Below are positions 17,507 to 29,803 of a DNA stretch of 64,000 nucleotides, piece after piece; positions within the stretch are counted from its first letter, which is position 1; each line of letters starts with the position of its first letter. The notes under the pieces are model-generated. The model saw only the letters and a program-made list of their open reading frames with translations. It did not search any database and was not told the origin of the DNA. Source of the stretch: Pseudoxanthomonas gei (GTDB taxonomy: Bacteria; Pseudomonadota; Gammaproteobacteria; Xanthomonadales; Xanthomonadaceae); the NCBI RefSeq assembly GCF_010119615.1, contig NZ_QOVG01000001.1, positions 248,001-312,000 of the forward strand. The letters are read 5' to 3'. The position numbers and the translations under genes were made by a program.

Positions 17507-18493
17507 TCACCAACGCTGGTGCACGTGGGGCTTGATGTCCTCGACGTAGATGCGCGCGAGCGCTTCCATCACATCTGCAGACAACGGCGGCAGCCCTGCA
17601 GCGGCCACGTTGTCGAGCGCCTGGCGCGGGTTGCGCGCGCCCGGGATCACCACGGTCACCGCTTCGGCCATCAGGATCCAGCGCAGCGCCAGCTGAGCCA
17701 TGCTGGCATCGCCGGCCAGCAACGGGCGGATGCGTTCAACCGCCGCCAGGCCTACTTCGTAGGGCACCCCGGAAAAGGTCTCCCCCACATCGAACGCTTC
17801 ACCGTTGCGGTTGAACTGGCGATGGTCGTTGCTCTCGAAATGGGTATCGCGGCCGAACTTGCCGCTCAGCAAACCGCTGGCCAGCGGCACCCGGGCGATG
17901 ACCGCCACGTTCCGCTCCCGCGCCTGCTGGAAGAACAGCTCGGCCGGGCGCGTGCGGAACAGGTTGAAGATGATCTGCACGCTGGTCACGCCGGGATACT
18001 CGATTGCCTTCAATGCTTCCTCGACACGCTCGACGCTGACCCCGTAATGGCGGATCTTGCCTTGCGCGACCAGCCGCTCCATCCGCTCGAATGCTTCGGG
18101 GTGATAGTACAGATCGGTCGGTGGGCAGTGCAGCTGCACCAGGTCCAGGGTATCGGCCTGCAGGTTCTGCAGGCTGCGATCGACGAAGGCGGTCAGGTTG
18201 TCCTGGCTGTAGCCCGCGACCGTCTGCTGCGGCAGGCGCCGGCCGGCCTTGGTGGCCACGAACGGGCGTTCGCCGCCCCGGGCTTTCAGCACCTTGCCGA
18301 TCAGTTGTTCCGAATGGCCGTCGCCATAGACATCGGCGGTATCGATGAAATCCACGCCCGCATCCAGCGCCGCGTGCAGTGCCGCGATGGCTTCGTCATC
18401 GTTGACCTGGCCCCAGGCATCACCGATCGCCCACGCGCCGAAGCCGATTTCCCTGACCGAACGGCCGGTACGGCCGAAGACCCTGCTGCGCAT
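17507..18493 (-). CDS. Aldo/keto reductase
   Basis: A 328-residue (beta/alpha)8 NADPH-dependent oxidoreductase. Catalytic tetrad elements are visible: Asp and Tyr in DFIDTADVYGDGHSEQLIG, Lys in PFVATKAGRR and His in LDLVQLHCPP. The late segment VTVVIPGARNPRQALDNVAA is the NADP-binding loop. The general AKR fold is clear, but the substrate is not; it resembles the broad YghZ/Tas-like aldo/keto reductases rather than a biosynthetic type. ATG 18493 begins MRSRVFGRTGRSVREIGFG, the standard opening. It lies 74 bp downstream of tadA's direction and 75 bp from the guaA end. Confidence 0.9.
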   Translation of the reverse strand: MRSRVFGRTGRSVREIGFGAWAIGDAWGQVNDDEAIAALHAALDAGVDFIDTADVYGDGHSEQLIGKVLKARGGERPFVATKAGRRLPQQTVAGYSQDNLTAFVDRSLQNLQADTLDLVQLHCPPTDLYYHPEAFERMERLVAQGKIRHYGVSVERVEEALKAIEYPGVTSVQIIFNLFRTRPAELFFQQARERNVAVIARVPLASGLLSGKFGRDTHFESNDHRQFNRNGEAFDVGETFSGVPYEVGLAAVERIRPLLAGDASMAQLALRWILMAEAVTVVIPGARNPRQALDNVAAAGLPPLSADVMEALARIYVEDIKPHVHQRW

Positions 18494-18567
18494 CTGTCCA
18501 CCTCGGGTGCTGGTTGCCTGCAAGACGCTACCGGATGCTTCCGGCAAGCGCGCTCATTCCCGCCCGG

Positions 18568-20151
18568 TCATTCCCACTCGATCGTCGCCGGCGGCTTGCC
18601 GCTGATGTCGTAGACCACGCGCGAGATGCCTCGCAGTTCGTTGATGATGCGGTTGGAGACCGTGCCCAGGAAGTCGTACGGCAGGTGGGCCCAGTGCGCG
18701 GTCATGAAGTCGATGGTTTCCACCGCGCGCAGCGCGATCACCCACTCGTAGGCACGCGCATCGCCGACCACGCCCACCGATTTGACCGGCAGGAACACCG
18801 CGAAGGCCTGGCTGGTCTTGTCGTAGAGGTCGGCCTTGCGCAGTTCCTCGATGAAGATGGCATCGGCCTGGGCCAGCAGCTCGGCGTACTCGCGCTTCAC
18901 TTCGCCCAGGATGCGCACGCCCAGGCCGGGGCCCGGGAACGGGTGCCGGTAGACCATCGCGCGTGGCAGGCCCAGCTCCACGCCCAGGCGGCGGACCTCG
19001 TCCTTGAACAGTTCGCGCAGCGGTTCCACGAGGCCCATCTTCATGTGCTCGGGCAGGCCGCCGACATTGTGGTGACTCTTGATCACGTGCGCCTTGCCGG
19101 TCTTGCTGCCGGCCGACTCGATCACGTCGGGGTAGATGGTGCCCTGGGCCAGCCATTTCGCATTGGCCAGCTTGTTGGATTCCTCGTCGAAGATGTCGAC
19201 GAACAGGTTGCCGATGATCTTGCGCTTGGCCTCGGGGTCGGAGACTCCTTCGAGCGCCGCGAAATAGCGGTCGGCGGCGTTGACACGGATCACCTTGATG
19301 CCCATGCCGCCTTTCTCGGCCTCGCTTGCGAACATGGCCATGACCTGGTCGCCTTCGTTCCAGCGCAGCAACCCGGTGTCGACGAAGACGCAGGTCAGCT
19401 TGTCGCCGATGGCCTTGTGCAGCAGCGCGGCCACCACCGAGGAATCGACGCCGCCCGACAGGCCCAGGATGACTTCGTCCGAACCCACCTGCGCACGCAC
19501 GCGGGCGATCTGGTCATCGATGATGTTGGCAGCCGTCCACAACGTCTGGCAGCCGCAGATATCCACCACGAACCGGCGCAGCAATGCCTCGCCCTGCAGC
19601 GTGTGGGTGACTTCCGGATGGAACTGCACGCCGTACCAGCGCCTGGCTTCGTCCGACATCGCCGCCACCGGGATGCGGTCGGTGACGGCCGTAACGGTGA
19701 ACCCGGGCGGCGCCTTCGACACGTGGTCGCCATGGCTCATCCACACGTCCAGCCGCGGCTTGCCGCCCGCGTGGTCGGTCAGCCCACCGAACAGCCGGTC
19801 CGGCGCGACGATCTCGACTTCGGCATGGCCGAACTCGCGCGCATCCGCCGCTTCGGTCGCCCCACCCAGCTGCGCGGCCATGGTCTGCATGCCGTAGCAG
19901 ATGCCCAGGATCGGCAGGCCCGAATCGAAGACCTGCTGCGGCGCGGCCGGGGCGCCCTGCTCCGTGGTCGACTCCGGCCCACCGGAAAGAATGATGCCCT
20001 TGGCGCCGTAAGCGGCGATTTCCGCCGGGTTGTGGTCCCAAGCCCAGATCTCGCAGTACACGCCTAGCTCGCGGATGCGACGCGCGATCAGCTGCGTGTA
20101 CTGCGCGCCGAAATCGAGGATCAGTATCTTGTCGGTGTGGATGTTGGTCAT
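18568..20151 (-). CDS. guaA: GMP synthase (glutamine-hydrolysing)
   Basis: A 527-residue bifunctional enzyme for XMP to GMP. The N-terminal class I amidotransferase domain starts [20 protein letters not shown] and carries the nucleophile in [10 protein letters not shown], with the His/Glu pair in [11 protein letters not shown]. The ATP-pyrophosphatase domain has the P-loop [19 protein letters not shown]. The C-terminal dimerisation domain ends KPPATIEWE, as in nearly all GuaA. ATG 20151 ([13 protein letters not shown]) gives normal length. It lies 135 bp downstream of guaB on the same strand, the usual guaBA order; the gap holds no clear terminator. Confidence 0.98.
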   Translation of the reverse strand: MTNIHTDKILILDFGAQYTQLIARRIRELGVYCEIWAWDHNPAEIAAYGAKGIILSGGPESTTEQGAPAAPQQVFDSGLPILGICYGMQTMAAQLGGATEAADAREFGHAEVEIVAPDRLFGGLTDHAGGKPRLDVWMSHGDHVSKAPPGFTVTAVTDRIPVAAMSDEARRWYGVQFHPEVTHTLQGEALLRRFVVDICGCQTLWTAANIIDDQIARVRAQVGSDEVILGLSGGVDSSVVAALLHKAIGDKLTCVFVDTGLLRWNEGDQVMAMFASEAEKGGMGIKVIRVNAADRYFAALEGVSDPEAKRKIIGNLFVDIFDEESNKLANAKWLAQGTIYPDVIESAGSKTGKAHVIKSHHNVGGLPEHMKMGLVEPLRELFKDEVRRLGVELGLPRAMVYRHPFPGPGLGVRILGEVKREYAELLAQADAIFIEELRKADLYDKTSQAFAVFLPVKSVGVVGDARAYEWVIALRAVETIDFMTAHWAHLPYDFLGTVSNRIINELRGISRVVYDISGKPPATIEWE

Positions 20152-20286
20152 CAGTGACTGTTCCAGAAATGTGCGTGACATGCAGTGCGATGACCTGCGC
20201 GACGGTCGCTCCCCCGGCCCTCGCGCATAGCGCTCGGGCGTTCGCCGATGCGCAGCCTGCCGTAGGCAGCCCGCAAACGCATCGCC

Positions 20287-21756
<1,470 letters not shown>

Positions 21757-21774
21757 TCAGTGGGGAAGCGCGTA

Positions 21775-21780
21775 ATTGTA
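21775..21780 (-). promoter_or_regulatory. Probable -10 element of the guaBA promoter
   Basis: TACAAT on the minus strand, 31 bp before the guaB ATG. I see no -35 hexamer at the ordinary spacing; CTGACA lies only 12 bp upstream, so the site is tentative. Confidence 0.35.
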
Positions 21781-21841
21781 CGCTTTCACGCCTGTCAGCT
21801 GCCAGCCGAGGCAGGCGGCACGGAGTGTTTCCCAAGTGCGC

Positions 21842-22711
21842 TCAGACCGCGGCTTCGGCCGCTTCCAGCGTGTTCTGCATCAGGGTGGCCACGGTCATCG
21901 GCCCTACCCCGCCGGGCACCGGCGTGATCCAGCTGGCGCGCTGGGCCGCCGCCTCGTAACCGACATCGCCGACCAGGCTGCCGTCCTCGAGCCGGTTGAT
22001 GCCGACATCGATGACCACCGAGCCGGGCTTGACCCACTCCCCGGGGATCAGCCCCGGCCGGCCCGCCGCCACCACCAGGATGTCGGCGTCGCGGACCCGG
22101 TCTTCCAGCACCTGGGGTGGCGTGAACTTGTGGCAACTGGTCACCGTGCAGCCGGCGATCAGCAGCTCAAGGGCCATGGGCCGGCCGACGTGGTTGCTGA
22201 CCCCGACGATGGTCGCGTTCTGGCCGCGAACGGGTTTGTCGGTGTAACCCAGCAGGGTGGTGATGCCACGCGGCGTGCAGGGGCGCAGGCCGAACTCGCG
22301 CAGGGCCAGGTGGCCGACATTTTCCGGATGGAAGCCGTCCACGTCCTTGCGCGGGTCGATGCGATGGATCAGGCGGCTGGCATCGGGGATGCCGGGCAGC
22401 GGCAGCTGGACCAGGATGCCGTGTACACGGGGATCGGCGTTGAGCTTGTCGATCAGCGACAGCAACTCGTTCTCCGACGTACCCGCCGGCAGGTCGTGGT
22501 CGAAGGCTTCGATGCCTACTTTCTCCGCCGCCCTGCGCTTGTTGCGCACGTACACGCCGGAGGCCGGGTCGCCCCCGACCAGGACCACCGCAAGCCCGGG
22601 ACGCGGCAGGCCGGCGGCCACTCGCGCATCGACCTTTACCTTGAGCGTGTCGAGCAGGTCTTCGGCGATGCGGCGGCCGTCCAGGATGCGTGCGGTGTGG
22701 GAGGCGGTCAT
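21842..22711 (-). CDS. folD: Methylenetetrahydrofolate dehydrogenase / methenyltetrahydrofolate cyclohydrolase
   Basis: A 289-residue bifunctional one-carbon enzyme. Signatures are GDDPAS-like [23 protein letters not shown], which holds the catalytic Lys and Tyr, [32 protein letters not shown], the NADP-binding [16 protein letters not shown] and the C-terminal [22 protein letters not shown] 22711 ([18 protein letters not shown]) gives the standard length. It is divergent from the DUF1244 gene, with 48 bp between the starts, and supplies formyl-THF for purine synthesis, fitting the adjacent guaBA genes. Confidence 0.96.
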   Translation of the reverse strand: MTASHTARILDGRRIAEDLLDTLKVKVDARVAAGLPRPGLAVVLVGGDPASGVYVRNKRRAAEKVGIEAFDHDLPAGTSENELLSLIDKLNADPRVHGILVQLPLPGIPDASRLIHRIDPRKDVDGFHPENVGHLALREFGLRPCTPRGITTLLGYTDKPVRGQNATIVGVSNHVGRPMALELLIAGCTVTSCHKFTPPQVLEDRVRDADILVVAAGRPGLIPGEWVKPGSVVIDVGINRLEDGSLVGDVGYEAAAQRASWITPVPGGVGPMTVATLMQNTLEAAEAAV

Positions 22712-22759
22712 CAGGGCTGCGGTGTAGAGTCGGCAGTCCCCATTGTCCCCGATTACGCC

Positions 22760-23056
22760 ATGGCCGACACCACCGAATTCGAAGCCGCCGCCTTCCGCCG
22801 GCTGTTGCAGCACCTCAACGTCGAGCGCAGCGACGTGCAGAACATCGACCTCATGATCCTGGCCGGCTTCTGCCGCAATTGCCTGTCCGACTGGTATCGC
22901 GAGGCGGCAGAGGCCGGAGGCCAACCAATGAGCAAGGACGAAGCCAGGGAACGGGTCTACGGCATGCCGTTCGCCGAATGGAAGGCGAAATTCCAGAAGG
23001 ACGCCACGCCGGAACAATTGGCCGCCTTCGCCGAAGTCCAGCGGCGCCACGACTGA
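22760..23056 (+). CDS. DUF1244 family protein
   Basis: A 98-residue soluble protein. The segment [39 protein letters not shown], including the conserved [10 protein letters not shown], and the following [21 protein letters not shown] identify the DUF1244 family, found widely in proteobacteria with unknown function. The paired Cys in FCRNC could bind metal, but this is only suggested by their spacing. The stop is one base before the ATG of the hydrolase gene, so the two are probably cotranscribed. Confidence 0.88.
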   Translation: MADTTEFEAAAFRRLLQHLNVERSDVQNIDLMILAGFCRNCLSDWYREAAEAGGQPMSKDEARERVYGMPFAEWKAKFQKDATPEQLAAFAEVQRRHD

Positions 23057-23057
23057 A

Positions 23058-23831
23058 ATGCTCCACAAGCTGCTCGCCACCACCCTGGCCCTGACGCTGC
23101 TTGGATACGCGGCCATCTGCGCGCTGCTCTATTTCAGGCAGCGAGACCTGATCTATTACCCCGGCGCCACCACGGTTCCGATCCAGGCCACCGATTTCAG
23201 CCTCGTCCGCGGCGGAGTGAAGCTTCGCGGATGGAAGCTCAATCCCGGTAAGGCCGGAGCCTTGATCTATTTCGGCGGCAACGCCGAACGCGTGGAATCC
23301 TCGCGACAGGATTTCACCCGTCTTTTCCCGGACCGGACCGTTTATCTGCTGTCCTATCGCGGCTATGGCGCAAGCGAAGGCCAGCCGACCGAAGCGGCCC
23401 TCTTCGGCGATGCGCTGGCCTTGTATGACGCGATACGCGGCCAGCATCCGCAAGGGAACATCGCAGTGATCGGCCGCAGCCTGGGCAGTGGCGTAGCCAG
23501 CTACGTGGCGTCAGAACGGGCGGTGGAAAAACTGGTCCTGGTCACGCCCTTCGACAGCCTGGCCAACGTCGCCCAGGCACATTACCGCTGGCTGCCTGTG
23601 CGCTGGCTGCTCAGTGACACCTATCCCTCGCACCGCTACCTGCAACGCTATCGCGGCCCGTTGCTGATCGTGCGTGCCGGCCGCGACCAGGTCATTCCAC
23701 CCGGCAACACGGACCGTCTGCTTGCCTCGTTGGCCATTCCCGCTGAGGTGGTCGATTTTCCAGCTGCCGATCACAACGATATTTCGAGCGACCCGCACTA
23801 CGACGAAACACTGCGCGAGTTCCTCCGCTAA
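23058..23831 (+). CDS. Membrane-anchored alpha/beta hydrolase (ABHD13/Bem46-like)
   Basis: A 257-residue hydrolase with an N-terminal signal anchor ([22 protein letters not shown], about 5-27). The core has the oxyanion segment [21 protein letters not shown], the nucleophile elbow [10 protein letters not shown], the acid in [12 protein letters not shown] and the His in ADHNDIS. These fit the ABHD12/13/Bem46 group of serine hydrolases facing the periplasm. Substrate unknown. Its stop codon TAA (23829-23831) overlaps by two bases the TAG stop (23830-23828) of the convergent antiporter gene. Confidence 0.85.
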   Translation: MLHKLLATTLALTLLGYAAICALLYFRQRDLIYYPGATTVPIQATDFSLVRGGVKLRGWKLNPGKAGALIYFGGNAERVESSRQDFTRLFPDRTVYLLSYRGYGASEGQPTEAALFGDALALYDAIRGQHPQGNIAVIGRSLGSGVASYVASERAVEKLVLVTPFDSLANVAQAHYRWLPVRWLLSDTYPSHRYLQRYRGPLLIVRAGRDQVIPPGNTDRLLASLAIPAEVVDFPAADHNDISSDPHYDETLREFLR

Positions 23832-25684
23832 CCCGCCCGATTGTCCAGATCCGGACTCCTGATCACCTCGGCGGTCTCTTCGCTCAGAGCCTGGCCTTCG
23901 CGCCTGGGCGTGGTGAATGGCGTCGGTTTTGGCGCGACCCTGGGTCCGGTATTGGTGTGCATCATCCCTGCCCCGGCCGCGAGGCCGCCACCGGCCATCT
24001 CCAGCTCGAAGCGCTCGGCATCGCGGCGGCGGATCTCGGTGGCGATGCGCGCCGCATCGTCTTCGGAAACTCCCAACTCCACCAGCGCGGCGGCGCCGAA
24101 ATTCACCGCCGATTCGAAGGTCTCGCGGATCTGGTAGTCCACACCGGCGTTGATCAGCTGCAGGGAATGTTCGCGGTCGTAGGAACGCACCAGCAACCGC
24201 GCCTGCGGGAATTCGGCCTTGGCCAGTTCCACGATGCGGTTGGCCGCCACGCGGTCGTCGATGCATACCGCGATCGCGCGGGCCTTGTCCGCGCCGGACG
24301 AATGCAGCACGTCCAGGCGGGTGCCGTCGCCGTAGTAGATCTTGAAACCGAATTCCTCGGCGCTGCGGATCATCTCGATATCGGTATCGATGATGGTCAC
24401 GTCCACGTCGCGCGCGAGCAGCGACTGGCTCATGACCTGGCCGAAGCGGCCGAATCCGATGATCAGCACGCTGCCGCTCAGGCCGTCGGCTTTCTCGATG
24501 CCTTCAAACGATTCCTGCCTCTTCGGGCTCAGGCGTTTGAGCAGGATCACGAACAGCGGAGTCAGTACCATCGACAGCACCACGATGGCGGTGAGGTTCG
24601 CATTGACGCGCGCATCGATCACGCGCGCGGCGGCCGCGGCGGAGAACAGCACGAAGGCGAACTCGCCGCCCTGGGCCATCAGGATCGCCCGATCCAGCGC
24701 GTCCACGTGGGTGCTGCGGGTCATTCGCGCCACCACGTAGATGCACGCGGCCTTGGCCGCCATCATCGCCAGCACACCGGACAGGATCAGTTTCCAGTTG
24801 CCAGCCACCACTGACAGGTCCAGCGACATGCCCACGCTGAGGAAGAACAGCCCCAGCAGTATGCCGCGGAAGGGCTCGATATCGGCCTCGATCTGGTGCC
24901 GGAACGTGGACTCGGACAACAGCACGCCGGCCAGGAACGCTCCCATCGCCATCGACAGGCCGCCAACCTGCATCAGCAAGGCCGAACCCAGCACTACCAG
25001 CAATGCGGCCGCCGTCATCACCTCGCGGGCCTTGGCAGCAGCGAGGATCCGGAACAGTGGATTGAGAAGCCAGATGCCGGCGGCGATCAGGCCGGCAAGA
25101 CTGGCCACGCCAATGCCGACGCTGAGCCAGCGCGAGCCGTCGGCGTGGTCCGGCACCACCGGCGACATGAAAGCCACCAGCGCCAGCAAGGGCACGATCA
25201 GCAGGTCCTCGAACAAGAGGATCGAGACGATCTTCTGGCCGCGCGGCAAGGCGATGTCGCCACGTTCCCCAAGCAGCTGCATGACGATGGCCGTGGAGGT
25301 CAGCACGAACCCGGCGGCGCCGATGAACGACACGGCCAGGCTGAATCCGAACGCCAGGCCCACCCCGGTCAGCGCTATGGTGCAGGCGAGGATCTGCAGA
25401 GTCCCCAGCCCGAAGATCTGCCGACGCAGGCTCCACAGATGCGAGGGCTGCATCTCCAGGCCGATCACGAACAGGAACATGACCACGCCCAGTTCGGCCA
25501 CGTGAAGGATCGATTGCGGGTCGGAAAACCAGCCGAAGCCGAACGGGCCGATGATCAGGCCAGCGGCAAGATATCCCAGCACCGAGCCCAGCCCGAGTCG
25601 CCGGAAAACCGGCACCACGACCACTGCCGCTCCGAGCAACGCCACGACCTTGATCAGGTCACTTGATACGACTTCGGTAGCCAA
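23828..25684 (-). CDS. Kef-type monovalent cation:proton antiporter (CPA2 family) with RCK domain
   Basis: A 618-residue inner-membrane protein. Residues about 5-380 contain a dozen hydrophobic segments with the CPA2 features LGYLAAGLIIGPFGFGWFSD, FLFVIGLEMQP and QGGEFAFVLFS. A TrkA-N/RCK domain follows from about 405, with GSVLIIGFGRFGQVMSQSL as the nucleotide-binding Rossmann loop, and a Pro/Thr-rich tail. KefB/KefC exchange potassium for protons under glutathione-adduct gating; whether this homologue is glutathione-gated cannot be told. No KefF/KefG-type ancillary gene is adjacent. The start is TTG 25684, followed by MATEVVSSDLIKVVALLGAA. Confidence 0.9.
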   Translation of the reverse strand: MATEVVSSDLIKVVALLGAAVVVVPVFRRLGLGSVLGYLAAGLIIGPFGFGWFSDPQSILHVAELGVVMFLFVIGLEMQPSHLWSLRRQIFGLGTLQILACTIALTGVGLAFGFSLAVSFIGAAGFVLTSTAIVMQLLGERGDIALPRGQKIVSILLFEDLLIVPLLALVAFMSPVVPDHADGSRWLSVGIGVASLAGLIAAGIWLLNPLFRILAAAKAREVMTAAALLVVLGSALLMQVGGLSMAMGAFLAGVLLSESTFRHQIEADIEPFRGILLGLFFLSVGMSLDLSVVAGNWKLILSGVLAMMAAKAACIYVVARMTRSTHVDALDRAILMAQGGEFAFVLFSAAAAARVIDARVNANLTAIVVLSMVLTPLFVILLKRLSPKRQESFEGIEKADGLSGSVLIIGFGRFGQVMSQSLLARDVDVTIIDTDIEMIRSAEEFGFKIYYGDGTRLDVLHSSGADKARAIAVCIDDRVAANRIVELAKAEFPQARLLVRSYDREHSLQLINAGVDYQIRETFESAVNFGAAALVELGVSEDDAARIATEIRRRDAERFELEMAGGGLAAGAGMMHTNTGPRVAPKPTPFTTPRREGQALSEETAEVIRSPDLDNRAG

Positions 25685-25786
25685 AATGCGTTCCCGGCAG
25701 GCAGAGGCCTACAGGTTAACCGCCGGGCGCGCTGATGCCGACCCTTGGCATCGCGTCGAAGCAGGTTCGCAGGCAACCGGCCCCCG

Positions 25787-26932
25787 TTATGCGCCCGAGC
25801 CGGCCCCGCAGAACGCCGGATAGTCGATATACCCGGGAAACGGAGTGCCCGGCGCGCATACCACGCAGTCCGGGTCAGGCCGCAGGCGGATTTCCCGAAA
25901 GCGCATCGCCAACGCGTCGAAATGCAGCAGGCGGCCGGACAGCGGTTCGCCCATGCCCAGCAGCAGCTTGACCGCCTCGGTGGCCTGCAGCAGGCCGATA
26001 ACGCCTGGCAACACGCCCAGCACGCCGGCTTCGGCGCAATTCGGGGCAAATTCGGGCGCGGGCGGCTCGGGAAATAGGCAGCGATAACACGGCATGCCGC
26101 CGCGATGGCGACCGGCGTCGAATACGCTGACCTGGCCTTCGAAGCGCTGTACCGCCCCGTACACCAGGGGTATGCCGAGCTTCACGCAGGCATCGTTCAA
26201 CAGATAGCGCACGGGGAAGTTGTCGGCGCCATCGACGACCACGTCCACGCCCTCCAGCAGTCGCTCCACGTTCGCGCGGGTCACGCGCTCGGCAACCGCC
26301 TCGACCTGCGTCCGCGGGTTCAGGGCCGACAGGGTTTCCTTCGCGGAGGTCACCTTGCGCTCGCCGATGCTCGCTTCGGTGTGCAGGATCTGGCGGTGCA
26401 GATTGCTGCGATCCACCACGTCATTGTCGGCTATGCGCAGATGCCCCACCCCGGCGGCCGCCAGGTAGAAAGCGGACGGGGAACCCAACCCGCCTGCGCC
26501 GATCATCAATACCCGCGAAGACTCCAGCCTGCGCTGCCCTTCCACACCCACTTCCGGCAGGCGAAGCTGGCGCGAGTAGCGGTCGAAGAAATCGGCATCG
26601 GAAGGGTCCAGCTGCGGGTGTGAGACCGGCAACCCCTCGGCCATCCACCGGGTCGTGCCGCCGGCGACCGAGGCAACATTGGAGTAGCCCGCGGCAACCA
26701 ACGCCTGCGCCGCCTGCAGCGAGCGTGCCCCACCCTGGCATATCAGCATTACTTCGACATCATGCCTTGGCAGGTGCATGGCGGGATCGGCTTCCAGTAA
26801 CGCCTTGGCGATGCCAAGTGCACCTTCAGCCTGTCCGCCCATGCGCTCGTGCGTTTCGCGCACGTCCACCAGCACCGCGCCTTGCGACTGCTGCCGGCGG
26901 GCCTGGGCGGGGGTTATTTCGATGATTTGCAT
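25787..26932 (-). CDS. moeB: Molybdopterin-synthase adenylyltransferase MoeB with N-terminal rhodanese domain
   Basis: A 381-residue E1-like enzyme that adenylates the C-terminus of MoaD-type sulfur carriers. Residues 1-105 form a rhodanese domain with the active-site loop VMLICQGGARSLQAA (Cys near 64). The ThiF/MoeB domain starts RYSRQLRLPEVGVEGQ and has MIGAGGLGSPSAFYLAAAG for ATP, DNDVVDRSNLHRQILH, and two zinc pairs, PCYRC and DCVVC. The fusion puts rhodanese first, the reverse of eukaryotic MOCS3, and could deliver sulfur to the carrier; that is inference. It lies 31 bp after moeA. Confidence 0.92.
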   Translation of the reverse strand: MQIIEITPAQARRQQSQGAVLVDVRETHERMGGQAEGALGIAKALLEADPAMHLPRHDVEVMLICQGGARSLQAAQALVAAGYSNVASVAGGTTRWMAEGLPVSHPQLDPSDADFFDRYSRQLRLPEVGVEGQRRLESSRVLMIGAGGLGSPSAFYLAAAGVGHLRIADNDVVDRSNLHRQILHTEASIGERKVTSAKETLSALNPRTQVEAVAERVTRANVERLLEGVDVVVDGADNFPVRYLLNDACVKLGIPLVYGAVQRFEGQVSVFDAGRHRGGMPCYRCLFPEPPAPEFAPNCAEAGVLGVLPGVIGLLQATEAVKLLLGMGEPLSGRLLHFDALAMRFREIRLRPDPDCVVCAPGTPFPGYIDYPAFCGAGSGA

Positions 26933-26963
26933 GACCTGATTATCGCGCCGTTCGCGCCACGGG

Positions 26964-28181
26964 TCAGTAAGCGATCACTTCGACGACGCTGCCTACCGGA
27001 TACGCGCGCCGGCCTTCTTCCAGCAGGACCAGTGCATCGCTATCCGTGGCTGCGCGCAAACGGTGCGAGGCATCCGCAGGATTCGGCGCGACGCCGAGCA
27101 CGCCGTCGTCGCCATGCTGCAGGCGACCGCGCAGGAATTCGAAACGCTCGTTCGATTTATCCCAGTGCGTCGTCAGCCTGGCAAAACGCCTTGCGCGCAC
27201 TTCGCTCCTGCCCTGCAGGGCATCCAGCAATGGACGGCCCAGGGCAAGAAAGGTCGCCAGTACCGAAACCGGATTGCCGGGCAGTCCCAGGAACAGCGCG
27301 CGGTCCAGTCCGCCCAGCAAAACCGGCATGCCCGGTTTCATCCTGACCTTCCAGAAGTGGACCTGGCCGTGGCGCTCAAGCAGGAGCGGCACATGGTCCT
27401 TCTCCCCCGCCGAAACGCCACCGCAGGTCAGCACCACGTCGAAGGCGGTAGCGGCATCACGCAAGACCGATTCCATCCGTGCCGGATCATCCGGCAGGGT
27501 CGGCCAAGCCACCGGCTCCAGACCCTCGGCGCGCAACAGCCCCATCAGCAGCTCGCGGTTGCTGTTGTAGATCTGGCCGGGCAACAGCGGCAGGCCCGGC
27601 TCCACCAGTTCATCGCCGGTGGTGAACACCGCCACCGTCGGGCGCTGCGCGACTTCGAGTTCCGCTATCCCCAGCGCGGCGGCCAGGCTGGCGCGGGCCG
27701 GCGAAAGCGGAGAGCCCGCATTCAACACCACCTCACCCGTGCGCACATCCTCGCCCGCATGGCCAAGATGGGCGCCGGCACGAACACCTGGCGGCACCGA
27801 CACCCGGCCGTCGTGCTCGCTGGCGTCTTCCTTGATGACCACCGTATCGGCGCCGGCAGGCAATGGCGCGCCGGTTGTGATCCTTGCGCACTCACCGGGT
27901 TGCAGCACCAGGTCAAGCGCGATCCCGGCGAACTGCTCGGCGACCAGCCGCAGGTGCGTCTCGCCTTCCACCGCCAGGTCGTAATGGCGCAGGGCGAAGC
28001 CGTCCATGCGGCTGTTGTCGAAGGGAGGCAGGTCAATCGAAGCAACCACGTCCTGCGCAAGGATGCGTCCGTCGGCACGTCGGACAGCGACGAGCTCGGT
28101 CGGCAACCTGTGCTCTACCGCTACGCGCCGGACGATTTCCAGCGCGTCCGCGTAGCCGATGCGGGTGGCGAACACGCTCAT
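26964..28181 (-). CDS. moeA: Molybdopterin molybdenumtransferase
   Basis: A 405-residue MoeA that inserts molybdate into adenylylated molybdopterin. Signatures: ASIDLPPFDNSRMDGFALR, GADTVVIKEDA, the MoCF-binding domain VAVFTTGDELVEPG...YNSNRELL and GGVSAGEKDHVP, and GLPGNPVSVLATFLALGRPLL. The start codon lies in the first of four 14-bp tandem repeats that each contain ATGAG, so out-of-frame ATGAGC copies precede it at -14 and -28; ATG 28181 is the one that opens the full frame. It precedes moeB in the same direction, giving a small molybdenum-cofactor unit. Confidence 0.95.
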   Translation of the reverse strand: MSVFATRIGYADALEIVRRVAVEHRLPTELVAVRRADGRILAQDVVASIDLPPFDNSRMDGFALRHYDLAVEGETHLRLVAEQFAGIALDLVLQPGECARITTGAPLPAGADTVVIKEDASEHDGRVSVPPGVRAGAHLGHAGEDVRTGEVVLNAGSPLSPARASLAAALGIAELEVAQRPTVAVFTTGDELVEPGLPLLPGQIYNSNRELLMGLLRAEGLEPVAWPTLPDDPARMESVLRDAATAFDVVLTCGGVSAGEKDHVPLLLERHGQVHFWKVRMKPGMPVLLGGLDRALFLGLPGNPVSVLATFLALGRPLLDALQGRSEVRARRFARLTTHWDKSNERFEFLRGRLQHGDDGVLGVAPNPADASHRLRAATDSDALVLLEEGRRAYPVGSVVEVIAY

Positions 28182-28232
28182 CGGGATCGGCTCATCGGGA
28201 CCGGCTCATCTGAAGCGGCTCATCGAATCCGC
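28177..28232. repeat. 14-bp tandem repeat at the moeA start
   Basis: Four units of 14 bp, CTCATCGGGATCGG and variants, at 28177-28190, 28191-28204, 28205-28218 and 28219-28232. On the minus strand each contains ATGAG. The first unit holds the moeA start codon; the second and third place ATGAGC in other frames, and the fourth is in frame but meets TGA after five codons. Confidence 0.85.
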
Positions 28233-28242
28233 GCAGCCCGGC

Positions 28243-29643
<1,401 letters not shown>

Positions 29644-29742
29644 ATGAGGAAGCCGGAAAAGAAGATGGAAAGCGGGCAGCCTGTATCACAGGCCTTCCGG
29701 GCCCCGATTATCCCCTATTCGACAGGGCGGCATGGGCACCGG

Positions 29743-29776
29743 CAAAAACAGACAGCGCACCGGAGTGCGCTGTCTG
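29743..29776 (-). terminator. Rho-independent terminator after bamB
   Basis: A perfect 12-bp stem (CAGACAGCGCAC with its complement) and a 4-nt loop, followed on the minus strand by TTTTTG. It begins 28 bp after the bamB stop and separates bamB from der. Confidence 0.92.
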
Positions 29777-29803
29777 GCAATCATGGAGCAGGCAATACCG
29801 GCC

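Noticed and set aside
20152-20286. Riboswitch or attenuator between guaB and guaA
   Set aside because: The gap has short G+C palindromes but no purine-riboswitch motifs or terminator with a T run.
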